From NCBI GenBank assembly GCA_964575975.1, contig CAZNTU010000317.1, positions 1 to 5,604 of the forward strand: a stretch of DNA of 5,604 nucleotides, written 5' to 3'. The notes below the pieces were generated by a model that did no database searches, had not been told where the DNA came from, and worked only from the letters and a program-made list of their open reading frames with translations. The position numbers were made by a program, and so were the translations under genes. This DNA is from G963674505 sp964575975 (GTDB lineage Bacteria > Desulfobacterota > Desulfobacteria > Desulfobacterales > SKZT01). Shown here piece after piece: positions 1-5,604 of this stretch (position 1 is the stretch's first letter; every line of letters starts with the position of its first letter).

Positions 1-2
1 CG

Positions 3-557
3 CCCACGCCGGTGAGGCTGTCGGGGACTTATTCCACGGTCGGCCAGCAAATGTGGTTCAACGTCAAAGTGACCGACGATTCCAACCAGGATTTGACCAG
101 CGCGGATTTCAAGCTCGACTTGGTCCACGTTCCCAAGGACCTCATGAAAGTATGCGGGGAGGGCAATCGAATTTGCACTCGCTACGACGAGGAAAGCTCC
201 GACGGTTTCTCGGAGGGCTCCATGCCGGCGGAGGCCTTGATGGGGCACGTGCAGGAGGCACTTGCCGATCACGGCGTCAGTCCGCAGCCCTGCGCGTCTT
301 CCGATTCCGGGACGACCAGCGTCGTCGCAAGCATCCAGGTGAAGTCCAAACCCAAGAAGGACGGCTTTTTTCTCGCCGTCGGCAAGGTTCGATTGCGGGT
401 CGTGCAACCCGACGGTCAGGTGGCGGGCGTGTTCGAAAAGAAAATCAAGGCCCTCCACAGGGGGGACTTGGACGGGGCCGTGGAAAAAGCCATCGGCAAA
501 ATTTTCGGCGAAAAGAGTACCGGCGAAAAACTGGCTACTATCGTCCTAGGAAGATAG
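3..557 (+). CDS. C-terminal part of a probable periplasmic or outer-membrane CsgG/LpoB-type protein (5' end outside window)
   Basis: The frame is open to the left edge, so the visible 184 codons are probably the 3' part of a longer gene. A GTG at 12-14 could start translation, but no ribosome site or signal peptide lies before it. The first part (bases 12-125) is a run of beta-strand-like segments beginning VRLSGTYSTVGQQMWF, similar in style to accessory domains of envelope proteins that sense or bind ligands. Three cysteines sit in the middle (codons at 153, 174 and 291). The end (about 321-540) alternates strand and helix, with a pattern of 'VRLRVVQPDGQV' then 'AVEKAIGKIFGE', which resembles the last strand and helix of TolB-N/CsgG-like domains. 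It ends 15 bases before the next gene, so the two are probably co-transcribed. The coding call is firm from length and codon use; the family assignment is inference. Confidence 0.75.
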   Translation, partial: PTPVRLSGTYSTVGQQMWFNVKVTDDSNQDLTSADFKLDLVHVPKDLMKVCGEGNRICTRYDEESSDGFSEGSMPAEALMGHVQEALADHGVSPQPCASSDSGTTSVVASIQVKSKPKKDGFFLAVGKVRLRVVQPDGQVAGVFEKKIKALHRGDLDGAVEKAIGKIFGEKSTGEKLATIVLGR

Positions 558-572
558 ACGGGGGCGTTCACC

Positions 573-1037
573 ATGTCGGAATCCCCGGACGACAAGGCTC
601 CCGAAAAACCCGAGAACAAAAGGAAAACCCTCCTGCTTCTTGCCGGTGCGGTCGTTTTCGCCGCAGTCGTTTCGCTTCTTTTTTTCAAAGGCGACGCCAG
701 GATCGTCGAAATCAGAAAAAGTCGTTTGGAAAACACGGAAAACAAGACGGTCGGAGAGCTGATCGATATCGTGTCCTACGGCAAAGCCCGCTGGAAGGAC
801 GCGACGCCGGAAGGCGCAAAGTCCCCGGTAGTCGCGGACGCCCTCTGGATCGACCAGTACGGCAAGCGGTATCGGTTCCGGTTCGAAAAAAACCCGGATT
901 CGCCCCACGCAAGGCTGGTTCAGATCTTTTTCGGAGAACAGGCACAGGGGTTCTACACCATGGGGGTTTTTCTGGACATGTTTTCCGCCTTGGACCAAGG
1001 CAAGCGACTGGAGGATATCGTAGGAAAAAAATCATAA
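573..1037 (+). CDS. small single-pass membrane protein with a periplasmic domain, function unknown
   Basis: The protein has 154 residues. A charged, proline-rich N-terminus (1-19, ending NKRKT) leads into one hydrophobic segment (about 20-38). After it comes a globular domain of about 115 residues. The basic residues before the membrane segment predict an N-in topology with the domain in the periplasm. No signal peptidase site is apparent, so it is likely a permanent anchor. The stretch KTVGELID (58-65), followed by a tryptophan at 74 and several strands, recalls small envelope domains with a 'KT[IV]G...D...W' pattern. I offer that only as a resemblance. The ATG lies 15 bases after the preceding stop, with a weak purine-rich GGGGG at 560-564 as the only nearby ribosome site, so translation may be coupled to the upstream gene. 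It may tether the other exported proteins to the inner membrane. I do not recognise the family with certainty. Confidence 0.82.
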   Translation: MSESPDDKAPEKPENKRKTLLLLAGAVVFAAVVSLLFFKGDARIVEIRKSRLENTENKTVGELIDIVSYGKARWKDATPEGAKSPVVADALWIDQYGKRYRFRFEKNPDSPHARLVQIFFGEQAQGFYTMGVFLDMFSALDQGKRLEDIVGKKS

Positions 1038-1054
1038 TCGTTTCAACTCCAAAA

Positions 1055-1059
1055 AAAGG
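1055..1059 (+). promoter_or_regulatory. ribosome binding site that decides the 1068 start
   Basis: AAAGG, at the end of a seven-A run, lies 8 bases before the ATG at 1068. The alternative in-frame GTG at 1059 overlaps this site and so cannot use it; the ATG also gives the cleaner signal peptide. Confidence 0.65.
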
Positions 1060-1067
1060 TGCGTCAA

Positions 1068-1958
1068 ATGCGAAAATTTTTCATTGCTTTTCTTGCCGTA
1101 TTGTTCGCTTTTTCCTCCTGGGTGCTTTTCGATCCGGCACCCGCCGAAGCCAGGGTCATGATCATCGCCAACAAGGCGAAACCCGCCGGGGCAATAGGCA
1201 TTCGACACCCTGCCATTCTGGCGGCCATCGGGCAAGTGGAGAATCATTTCACCGTCAACGGCATCCCGGTCTTCGACCAGGACGCTATGCAGGAAGTGTA
1301 CGCCGAAATCGAACAGACTTCGGGCGTCGATATCGACGTGCCCGACAACGACCTGATCGCCCTGGCCCTCAGAAGGCACGCGGAGCTTCTGGTCAAGCTG
1401 GAAGCGTTCAAGGTGGACGCCGGCGGGTCCGTAAAGGGAAGGGTGGTCGGCAAGATGTTCAACGTTTCCAACGGCCTCGTGCTTGCGATGGGCGATCAGT
1501 TCGATCTCAACATGGTCGCGAGCAGAAGCAGCGAGGCCGTCGACGCCGCCGTAACCTCCGCCTGCTCCAAGGCGGGCTTCAGGGTGGGAAGAAGCCTATA
1601 CGGAACGCTGGAGAAGACCCAGCCCGCCCTGCTGGCACGTTTAAAGTCCACCAGCGGCAAACCTCGCTACAATGTCGTGGTCAAGGGGCTGTCGGAGAAC
1701 GACAACGACCTCGTCATCGATATCGTCTACGAAGACTTGGGAGTGGAGGAACAAAACATCAACGAACTCAAGGTAACGCCCGGCTGGATCGAGCTGGAGG
1801 TAATCACCGACCAGAATTTCGGGAAAATGATTCGAAAGCTCAAAAGTACGCTGAAAAACGAAAACATCGCTGTCGTAGAGTCCTTTCGAGACACCAACAA
1901 AGTGATTTTCGTCAAGGAGGGAAGCGAAAAAAGCATGGGAGAAGTAAAGGTATATTGA
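1068..1958 (+). CDS. exported two-domain protein with CsgG/TolB-N-like N-terminal domain (paralogue of the 4479-5351 product)
   Basis: From the ATG at 1068 the protein has 296 residues. Residues 1-28 form a classical Sec signal peptide: MRKFF, a hydrophobic core, then APAEA with an A-x-A cleavage site after Ala28. No lipobox is present, so the mature protein should be periplasmic. Residues about 30-118 show the pattern of CsgG/LpoB/FlgT-type domains: a helix, 'GIPVFDQDAMQEVYAEIEQ' at 65-83, the acidic 'DIDV' at 88-91, and 'ALALRRHAELLV' at 98-109 ahead of a buried strand. A middle section (about 119-195) has more strands and a helix at 154-170. The last part (200-283) predicts as beta-alpha-beta-beta-alpha-beta. 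The same two end domains recur, with conserved landmarks, in the 4479-5351 gene. It sits in a probable operon, 30 bases after the membrane-anchored protein and 47 before the TPR lipoprotein. Family-level homology to CsgG-like proteins is inference; the paralogy is seen directly. Confidence 0.88.
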   Translation: MRKFFIAFLAVLFAFSSWVLFDPAPAEARVMIIANKAKPAGAIGIRHPAILAAIGQVENHFTVNGIPVFDQDAMQEVYAEIEQTSGVDIDVPDNDLIALALRRHAELLVKLEAFKVDAGGSVKGRVVGKMFNVSNGLVLAMGDQFDLNMVASRSSEAVDAAVTSACSKAGFRVGRSLYGTLEKTQPALLARLKSTSGKPRYNVVVKGLSENDNDLVIDIVYEDLGVEEQNINELKVTPGWIELEVITDQNFGKMIRKLKSTLKNENIAVVESFRDTNKVIFVKEGSEKSMGEVKVY

Positions 1959-2005
1959 AACCATCGTTGTTTTCACCCAAACCGAAACAAAGGAAAGGAT
2001 CGGAC

Positions 2006-2899
2006 ATGGAAAAGAATTCAGTACGTTTTCTGCTGGCGTTTCTACTGTTGACGATGCTCGCGTCTTGCGGACCCGCGAAGAAGGGAATGATCATCGACAC
2101 GGTCGTGCCCGCGCAAATCGATCTTCAGCAGGCCGTCGCCTTGGACGGCGACCCGTTGAACCAGTGCATTGCCATCGACGCCGTTGTCTGGAAAGACAGA
2201 AAAACAGCCAAGCTGTTGGGGTCTGCGCTCAAGGAAGCTCTGATCGATGAGCCGACCTTCGTATTCAACGACATGGCGGCCGCCAAGGGGTCCTGCCCCA
2301 TAATCATGGCCGAGATCCAGGATTTCACCGTCACGGACAAGTCCGAACAAGGTTACCAGACGCGACGAGGCTCGGCACAGGTCCTGTTCAAGCTAAGAAG
2401 CACCGGCGGCAACATAGTCGCCGAACAAGCCGAGTTTTCCGAAATCGTCAATACAAAGCCGGTCGGCGCCAAACTGAGGAGCAAGGAAGATATTTCCTTG
2501 AGCCTGGCAAAAAAAGTGTGCCAGGATTTCGTCAAAAAGCTGGTTCCCACCAAGAAGAAGGTGTTCAGGGAGTTCGCCAAGGGAAACCAAAAGGTAGAGG
2601 CCGGCACCCAGGCGGCCATGAACGGCGCTTGGGACTTGGCCATCAAGACATGGAGCACGGTTGCCGAGGAAGATCCCCAAAACGCGCCTGCCATATACAA
2701 CCTGGGAATAGGATACGAGCATAAGCAAAACCTCCGCAGGGCCCTAAAGGAATACGAAAAGGCCCTCTCCATCGATCCGACAAACCCCTTGTACCAGAGG
2801 ACCTACGCTCGCGTCGAAAAGAGGCGCGAAAACGTTAAAAAGATCGACAGCGTCAAGGAAAAGGTTCGAGAGGAATCCGGCGTCGGCGCCACCTATTGA
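2006..2899 (+). CDS. lipoprotein with N-terminal TolB-N-like domain and C-terminal TPR repeats
   Basis: The protein has 297 residues from the ATG at 2006. AGGAAAGGA at 1991-1999 lies 6 bases upstream and supports this start, although the frame stays open far upstream. Residues 1-20 are a lipoprotein signal with a good lipobox, L18-A19-S20-C21, so the mature protein should carry lipid on Cys21. The residue after it is Gly, not Asp, which favours outer-membrane sorting by the rule known from enterics. Residues about 45-180 alternate helices and strands: 'LGSALKEALID', 'IIMAEIQDFTV', 'SAQVLFKLRSTGGNIV', 'ISLSLAKKVCQDFVKKLV'. This arrangement resembles TolB-N/LpoB-like envelope domains. Residues about 200-263 form two tetratricopeptide-like repeats, the second clear: 'APAIYNLGIGYEHKQNLRRA' followed by LKEYEKALSIDPTNPLY. 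The tail is highly charged and helical. TPRs usually mediate protein contacts, so it may be the scaffold for the exported neighbours. It is probably the last gene of the 5' operon. Confidence 0.9.
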   Translation: MEKNSVRFLLAFLLLTMLASCGPAKKGMIIDTVVPAQIDLQQAVALDGDPLNQCIAIDAVVWKDRKTAKLLGSALKEALIDEPTFVFNDMAAAKGSCPIIMAEIQDFTVTDKSEQGYQTRRGSAQVLFKLRSTGGNIVAEQAEFSEIVNTKPVGAKLRSKEDISLSLAKKVCQDFVKKLVPTKKKVFREFAKGNQKVEAGTQAAMNGAWDLAIKTWSTVAEEDPQNAPAIYNLGIGYEHKQNLRRALKEYEKALSIDPTNPLYQRTYARVEKRRENVKKIDSVKEKVREESGVGATY

Positions 2900-2912
2900 T
2901 CGTCGTATTCGA

Positions 2913-2944
2913 TGGACTTTCGCAGGCCCGGATTTACAAGTCCA
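2913..2944 (+). other. weak inverted repeat after the TPR lipoprotein gene
   Basis: TGGACTT (2913-2919) and AAGTCCA (2938-2944) can pair as a perfect 7-bp stem, but the loop is 18 bases and no T run follows. It could be a weak pause or processing site, or chance. It is the only inverted repeat I noticed between this gene and the next. Confidence 0.2.
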
Positions 2945-3000
2945 ATTGCATATCGATTTCTAGCGAATTGTTCGTATTGGCTTAAAATGGAGAAACGCCG

Positions 3001-3007
3001 AAGGAGG
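3001..3007 (+). promoter_or_regulatory. strong Shine-Dalgarno that decides the 3014 start
   Basis: AAGGAGG lies 6 bases before the ATG at 3014. Longer in-frame starts at 2912 and 2987 lack such a site and would put an arginine-rich stretch before the signal sequence. Confidence 0.8.
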
Positions 3008-3013
3008 AAGAGA

Positions 3014-4315
3014 ATGAAGACAAGGAACGGAAATGGGTTTTTGGAGTTGTTGTGTGTGATTTTGCTGGCGGCGGTTATCGGTTCGGGGTGCGCGGCGGCG
3101 AGGGCCACGGTGGAGTCCGGCATGGCGTACATTGAGCAACCCAGCATGGAACTCGTGCTCGACCGTATCAACACGGCATCCGCGGCCGCCTATGTCGCCA
3201 CCACGGCCTTGAATCATGTACCCATAAGCGACGAAGCCGAGTGGCCCGAGAAACTGGAGGCCTTTCCGGACAAAGAATTCCTAAGTGTAATGCGGGCGCT
3301 CGCCTTCGACGGCGCTTATGTGGCTAACGGCGGCATTATTTCCCCGATCAAGGGCCACGTGGTCATGGCGCAGCAAATTCTCTACGATATCCCCCCCGAC
3401 ATGTACTCGGCGGCGGGAACTTTCTACAAAAAAGGCGAACCCACCATCATCAACGGATACTATTACAAAGTATACTCGGATAGAGAGTTCGACAAAAAAG
3501 AAAATCCCAATGGCCAGGAAATCAAGGAAGCCGTCGCGGCCGTTACCAAAAACATCTTCGTTTCCAACAAAAAAGGCACTGTCTCCAAGAGACAAGGCCT
3601 AATCAAGAGCTTCGACACAATCGAAAGCAACCAGTACACATACCCGAGCGTTATGGACGCCGTATTCGAAATCATACCGGAGGTCGACGGGCACAGCCTC
3701 AAGGGCGCCTACGACGACTACCTGACCGCGAGGGAACAATATATGGAGGCGTGCGACTCCCTTGCCGACCTCAAAAAGGCCAAGAGCAACCTCAACAACG
3801 CAAAGGCCGCGGGCGAGAAAAAGGTCGCCGGCCGAATCGACGAGCAGTTGAACATTGAAAGCATGAGGGCCAAGGAATTGGAACAGGAGATGGACGAAAA
3901 AAAGCTCATCTTCGACAATCTTTTTTCAAAAATCAACGAACAGGAAATCGTTCTCGACGAAGAAAAGCTGAAGACCCTCAGGAAGGTCAGAGAGGTATGC
4001 AAAGGGGTCGAAGGGCTTCTGGCCGAATCCATGACTCTCGCGGTCATCGCCCTTGCGAAGCTTCCCGATTCCATCTCCGGCGTATCCGAGGAAATCAAGC
4101 GATTGACCGACGTCCAAAGCGCCGGGGCCAAGGCGGTATGGCTTCCGTTGCGGCTGACGCGCCTGAAGACGAACGTTTGCGACATTGGCGACAACATCAA
4201 GATGATCGCCAAGGTCCTGAAAAACGACACGACTCTCGTCATAGACATCCACAAGGCACTGGGACCCATCGTCGATCGTCAGATTGCCGCAGACGCCACG
4301 CCGGAAAAATCGTAG
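3014..4315 (+). CDS. exported protein, possibly a lipoprotein, with a long helical coiled-coil-like region; family unknown
   Basis: The protein has 433 residues from the ATG at 3014. It begins MKTRNGNGFLE, then a hydrophobic stretch (10-22) and GSGCAAA. Cys26 could be a lipidation site, but position -3 is Gly where Leu, Val or Ile is usual. Cleavage by signal peptidase I after Ala29 (A-A-A) is an alternative. Residues about 33-230 look globular and mixed, with aromatic-rich strands such as 'INGYYYKVYSDREFD'. From about 233 to 329 the chain is rich in Lys, Glu, Ala and Leu and reads as long helices of coiled-coil type (for example 'RAKELEQEMDEKKLIFDNLF'). More helices follow to near residue 425, with an alanine- and leucine-rich one around 333-347. 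I recognise no family. It lies 114 bases after the TPR lipoprotein gene and ends just before two hairpins, so it could be the last gene of the upstream operon or a unit of its own. A helical tether or spanning element in the envelope is inference. Confidence 0.9.
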   Translation: MKTRNGNGFLELLCVILLAAVIGSGCAAARATVESGMAYIEQPSMELVLDRINTASAAAYVATTALNHVPISDEAEWPEKLEAFPDKEFLSVMRALAFDGAYVANGGIISPIKGHVVMAQQILYDIPPDMYSAAGTFYKKGEPTIINGYYYKVYSDREFDKKENPNGQEIKEAVAAVTKNIFVSNKKGTVSKRQGLIKSFDTIESNQYTYPSVMDAVFEIIPEVDGHSLKGAYDDYLTAREQYMEACDSLADLKKAKSNLNNAKAAGEKKVAGRIDEQLNIESMRAKELEQEMDEKKLIFDNLFSKINEQEIVLDEEKLKTLRKVREVCKGVEGLLAESMTLAVIALAKLPDSISGVSEEIKRLTDVQSAGAKAVWLPLRLTRLKTNVCDIGDNIKMIAKVLKNDTTLVIDIHKALGPIVDRQIAADATPEKS

Positions 4316-4342
4316 ATTGCCGGTCCGAAAAGACCGTCCAAT
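4316..4342 (+). other. small hairpin directly after the stop codon
   Basis: CGGTC (4321-4325) pairs perfectly with GACCG (4332-4336) around a CGAAAA loop, and ATTG (4316-4319) can pair with CAAT (4339-4342) outside a small internal bulge. No T run follows, so it is not a terminator by itself; it may protect the mRNA 3' end or be incidental. Confidence 0.35.
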
Positions 4343-4358
4343 CGAAGAAACAAACTTT

Positions 4359-4428
4359 TGTCCGCCTTTGAAAACTTGAGCCGTCGCGCGTTTTTCGGTT
4401 CGAATTTTCAAGGCGGACATGCTTTTTT
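4359..4428 (+). terminator. long imperfect hairpin followed by a T run, probable Rho-independent terminator
   Basis: TGTCCGCCTTTGAAAA (4359-4374) pairs with TTTTCAAGGCGGACA (4405-4419), with one unpaired T. The stem continues inward: GAGCCG (4378-4383) with CGGTTC (4396-4401, one G-U pair), leaving a loop of about 12 bases at 4384-4395. Six Ts follow at 4423-4428, three bases after the stem. This would end the transcript of the 3014-4315 gene. The stem is longer and more A/T-containing than most terminators, so an attenuator or RNA-processing structure in the leader of the next gene is an alternative. Confidence 0.55.
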
Positions 4429-4464
4429 CCACAGTCAGAGCGTATTTGGCAACAATCGAAAAAA

Positions 4465-4470
4465 AAGGAA
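4465..4470 (+). promoter_or_regulatory. ribosome binding site that decides the GTG start at 4479
   Basis: AAGGAA, within an A-rich tract (4459-4473), lies 8 bases before the GTG at 4479. The in-frame ATG at 4419 sits at the base of the long hairpin with no ribosome site, and would add 20 residues ahead of a normal signal peptide. Confidence 0.65.
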
Positions 4471-4478
4471 AAATCAGA

Positions 4479-5351
4479 GTGGAGAAAAAATCGTTTTTCA
4501 AGTTGGCGGCAGTGGCTTTCATTGCGTTGTTGTTGCAACCCGTGGCCGATTGCCAGGGGGCGGACACAAGCGGCGGCAAGGGAGGGATTATCGGAAATCC
4601 CAGGTTCGTGGCCCTGTACATGCCCAAAGTCAAGGGGCAATCCGACAGGAATTCCGGCGTGGTGAGAAGCGTCGGTCGCTGCATCGAAGGGGTTTTCGTA
4701 AAGGAGGGATTTATCGTTCTGGACGAAAAGTCCCTGGACGACATATACGGCGAGATAGAACTGGCTGGCATGATCGACACGGACGTCGACGGCCTGTCGG
4801 CGCTGGCACTGAAATACCGGGCCGACCTTCTTCTTCTGTACGACGTTGCCGTAAGCAAGAAACAAGGCGGCAAAAGCCGTTTTTTCGGAAGCCTGAACGT
4901 CGGCGTAAACCTCAGGACCGTGTCGCCGTCCACGGGCGACGTCGTCGCGATCAAGTCCGGAAACGTGGAAATCCGTACAAAAAAGGACAGCGTCCAGTAC
5001 TACGAGGACAAAGCGGTGGGCGGAGCCTCGGTCAAAGTCGCAACGGCCGTATCCGAGGCTTTGATCAAGGACGTCCGGGACTGGTATTCGAAACCCGTTC
5101 GCTACGACATATGGTTCCAGGATTTCAGCGAGGACGAACTGTACACCGTGGTGGACATTATCGAGAACTTGGAGGATTGCCAAGGTTTCGACGTACGAAA
5201 CCAGACGCCCGAAAATTTTCAACTGGACGTCTTTTACAAGGGGAAAAAATTCAACCTTCAGAGACAATTGCACAAGAAATTGCAGGAACACGATATTACG
5301 TTCAGCACGGGTCAATCCAAAGGGAACCGGTTGTTGCTCATCAGGGAATAA
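4479..5351 (+). CDS. exported two-domain protein with CsgG/TolB-N-like N-terminal domain (paralogue of the 1068-1958 product)
   Basis: From the GTG at 4479 the protein has 290 residues. It begins with a signal peptide (MEKKSFFK, then a hydrophobic core to about residue 19). Cleavage is probably near Ala28. Cys25 has Asp before it, so it is not a normal lipobox. Residues about 41-123 match the 1068-1958 product in order and spacing: IEGVFVKEGFIVLDEKSLDD (69-88) against its VENHFTVNGIPVFDQDAMQE. The motif Y-x-E-I-E-x6-D-x-D-V is aligned without gaps, and ALALKYRADLLL stands against ALALRRHAELLV. This fits the CsgG/LpoB/FlgT-type pattern, where a 'gad.ll' strand follows the Asp-rich turn. The middle (about 124-200) has alternating strands, including 'GSLNVGVNLRTVSP'. 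The C-terminal 84 residues repeat the paralogue's beta-alpha-beta-beta-alpha-beta pattern and run to the end. The gene follows a probable terminator by 50 bases, so it may have its own promoter, though I see no convincing one. Its exact role is unknown. Confidence 0.88.
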   Translation: MEKKSFFKLAAVAFIALLLQPVADCQGADTSGGKGGIIGNPRFVALYMPKVKGQSDRNSGVVRSVGRCIEGVFVKEGFIVLDEKSLDDIYGEIELAGMIDTDVDGLSALALKYRADLLLLYDVAVSKKQGGKSRFFGSLNVGVNLRTVSPSTGDVVAIKSGNVEIRTKKDSVQYYEDKAVGGASVKVATAVSEALIKDVRDWYSKPVRYDIWFQDFSEDELYTVVDIIENLEDCQGFDVRNQTPENFQLDVFYKGKKFNLQRQLHKKLQEHDITFSTGQSKGNRLLLIRE

Positions 5352-5604
5352 CCACCGGGAAATTCGGTTTCCGATAATCGTCTTGTTCCCACGCCCCGCG
5401 TCCTGTCCCGCGACGCCGCAACGCCGAGCTTTCGTCTGCGCGACCAAGTTCAACAAGACCGTCGCCGCGATCCGCGCGGAGGACTCCGTCTCCGGAACGC
5501 AAACTTGCGCGAGCATACGGGCGCTCAGCGCCGGTCCCCAGGCAGAGGCCCTCATCGTTATACACAAGTCTACGAGGTACTCGGCGAGCCCTCCAATTTC
5601 GCGA
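5352..5604. other. GC-rich region with no recognisable gene
   Basis: No protein I recognise is encoded here. Open frames run to the right edge on both strands, including the + frame in phase with the preceding stop and two on the - strand, but none has a credible start, ribosome site or family signature. One - strand frame would end at 5341 and overlap the 4479-5351 gene by 11 bases, which is a possible but unsupported convergent gene end. Short palindromes occur, such as TCCGCGCGGA (5471-5480) and GGCGCTCAGCGCC (5520-5532). No clear terminator follows the stop at 5349-5351. Confidence 0.4.

Noticed and set aside
53..2005. A + strand frame open for about 650 codons upstream of the TPR lipoprotein start, overlapping three genes
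   Set aside because: Its product is Arg/Gly-rich with no domain, typical of a shifted shadow. Stops in this phase need a T at the third position of the real codons, and such codons are scarce here, which explains the long open frame. The lipoprotein start at 2006 has its own ribosome site and signal peptide.
2957..2988. Possible promoter before the 3014 gene (TAAAAT at 2983-2988)
   Set aside because: The -10-like box is fair, but no -35-like hexamer lies at normal spacing: TTGTTC at 2968 is too close and TTTCTA at 2957 too far and weak.
2912..3013. ATG at 2912 (or 2987) as the start of the coiled-coil protein
   Set aside because: The ATG at 3014 has a perfect AAGGAGG at 6 bases and gives a compact signal sequence.
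4419..4478. ATG at 4419 as the start of the second paralogue
   Set aside because: It lies at the base of the long hairpin, has no ribosome site and places 20 residues before an otherwise normal signal peptide; the GTG at 4479 has AAGGAA at good spacing.
3926..4954. Antisense frame of 342 codons across the 3014-4315 and 4479-5351 genes
   Set aside because: It crosses two good genes and the intergenic hairpin, has Ser/Arg-rich low-complexity content, and shows no ribosome site or domain.
4239..5567. Antisense frame of 442 codons covering the whole 4479-5351 gene
   Set aside because: It is a shadow of a gene with a clear paralogue in the window; the antisense product shows no recognisable family.
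1..5604. A curli secretion operon, CRISPR array, tRNA, rRNA or insertion sequence
   Set aside because: No curlin, CsgE or CsgF protein, no regularly spaced direct repeats, no cloverleaf or rRNA-like sequence, and no transposase signature was seen.

Overview
The window reads as a stretch of a Gram-negative bacterial chromosome given over to cell-envelope proteins. All six genes I can support lie on the + strand. One protein has a clear lipobox, another a possible one, two have Sec-type signal peptides, and one has a single N-terminal membrane anchor; the first is cut by the left edge so its N-terminus is unseen. By eye the base composition is a little over half G+C, and T is scarce at third codon positions. 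I cannot fix the taxon from this. A deltaproteobacterial or related Gram-negative source is a guess only.

Layout: bases 3-557 are the 3' end of a gene for an envelope protein. It is followed closely by a small membrane-anchored protein (573-1037), an exported two-domain protein with a CsgG/TolB-N-like N-terminal half (1068-1958), and a lipoprotein ending in TPR-like repeats (2006-2899). Spacings of 15, 30 and 47 bases with no terminator between them suggest one operon. After a 114-base gap with a perfect Shine-Dalgarno comes a large unrecognised protein with a helical, coiled-coil-like C-terminal half (3014-4315), exported and perhaps a lipoprotein. A 163-base gap then holds two hairpins, the second long and followed by a T run (probable terminator). 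Then comes a second exported protein (4479-5351, GTG start) that is a clear paralogue of the 1068-1958 product. The last 253 bases hold no gene I can recognise.

Together the genes look like parts of one periplasmic or outer-membrane assembly. Two paralogues share an N-terminal CsgG/LpoB/FlgT-type domain and a C-terminal domain with a beta-alpha-beta-beta-alpha-beta pattern. They are accompanied by a TPR lipoprotein, an anchored small protein and a coiled-coil protein. This is not the standard curli operon (no CsgE, CsgF or curlin) and I cannot name it. A role in envelope assembly, export or a ring-like complex is inference from fold-like patterns and neighbourhood, not from a recognised family.
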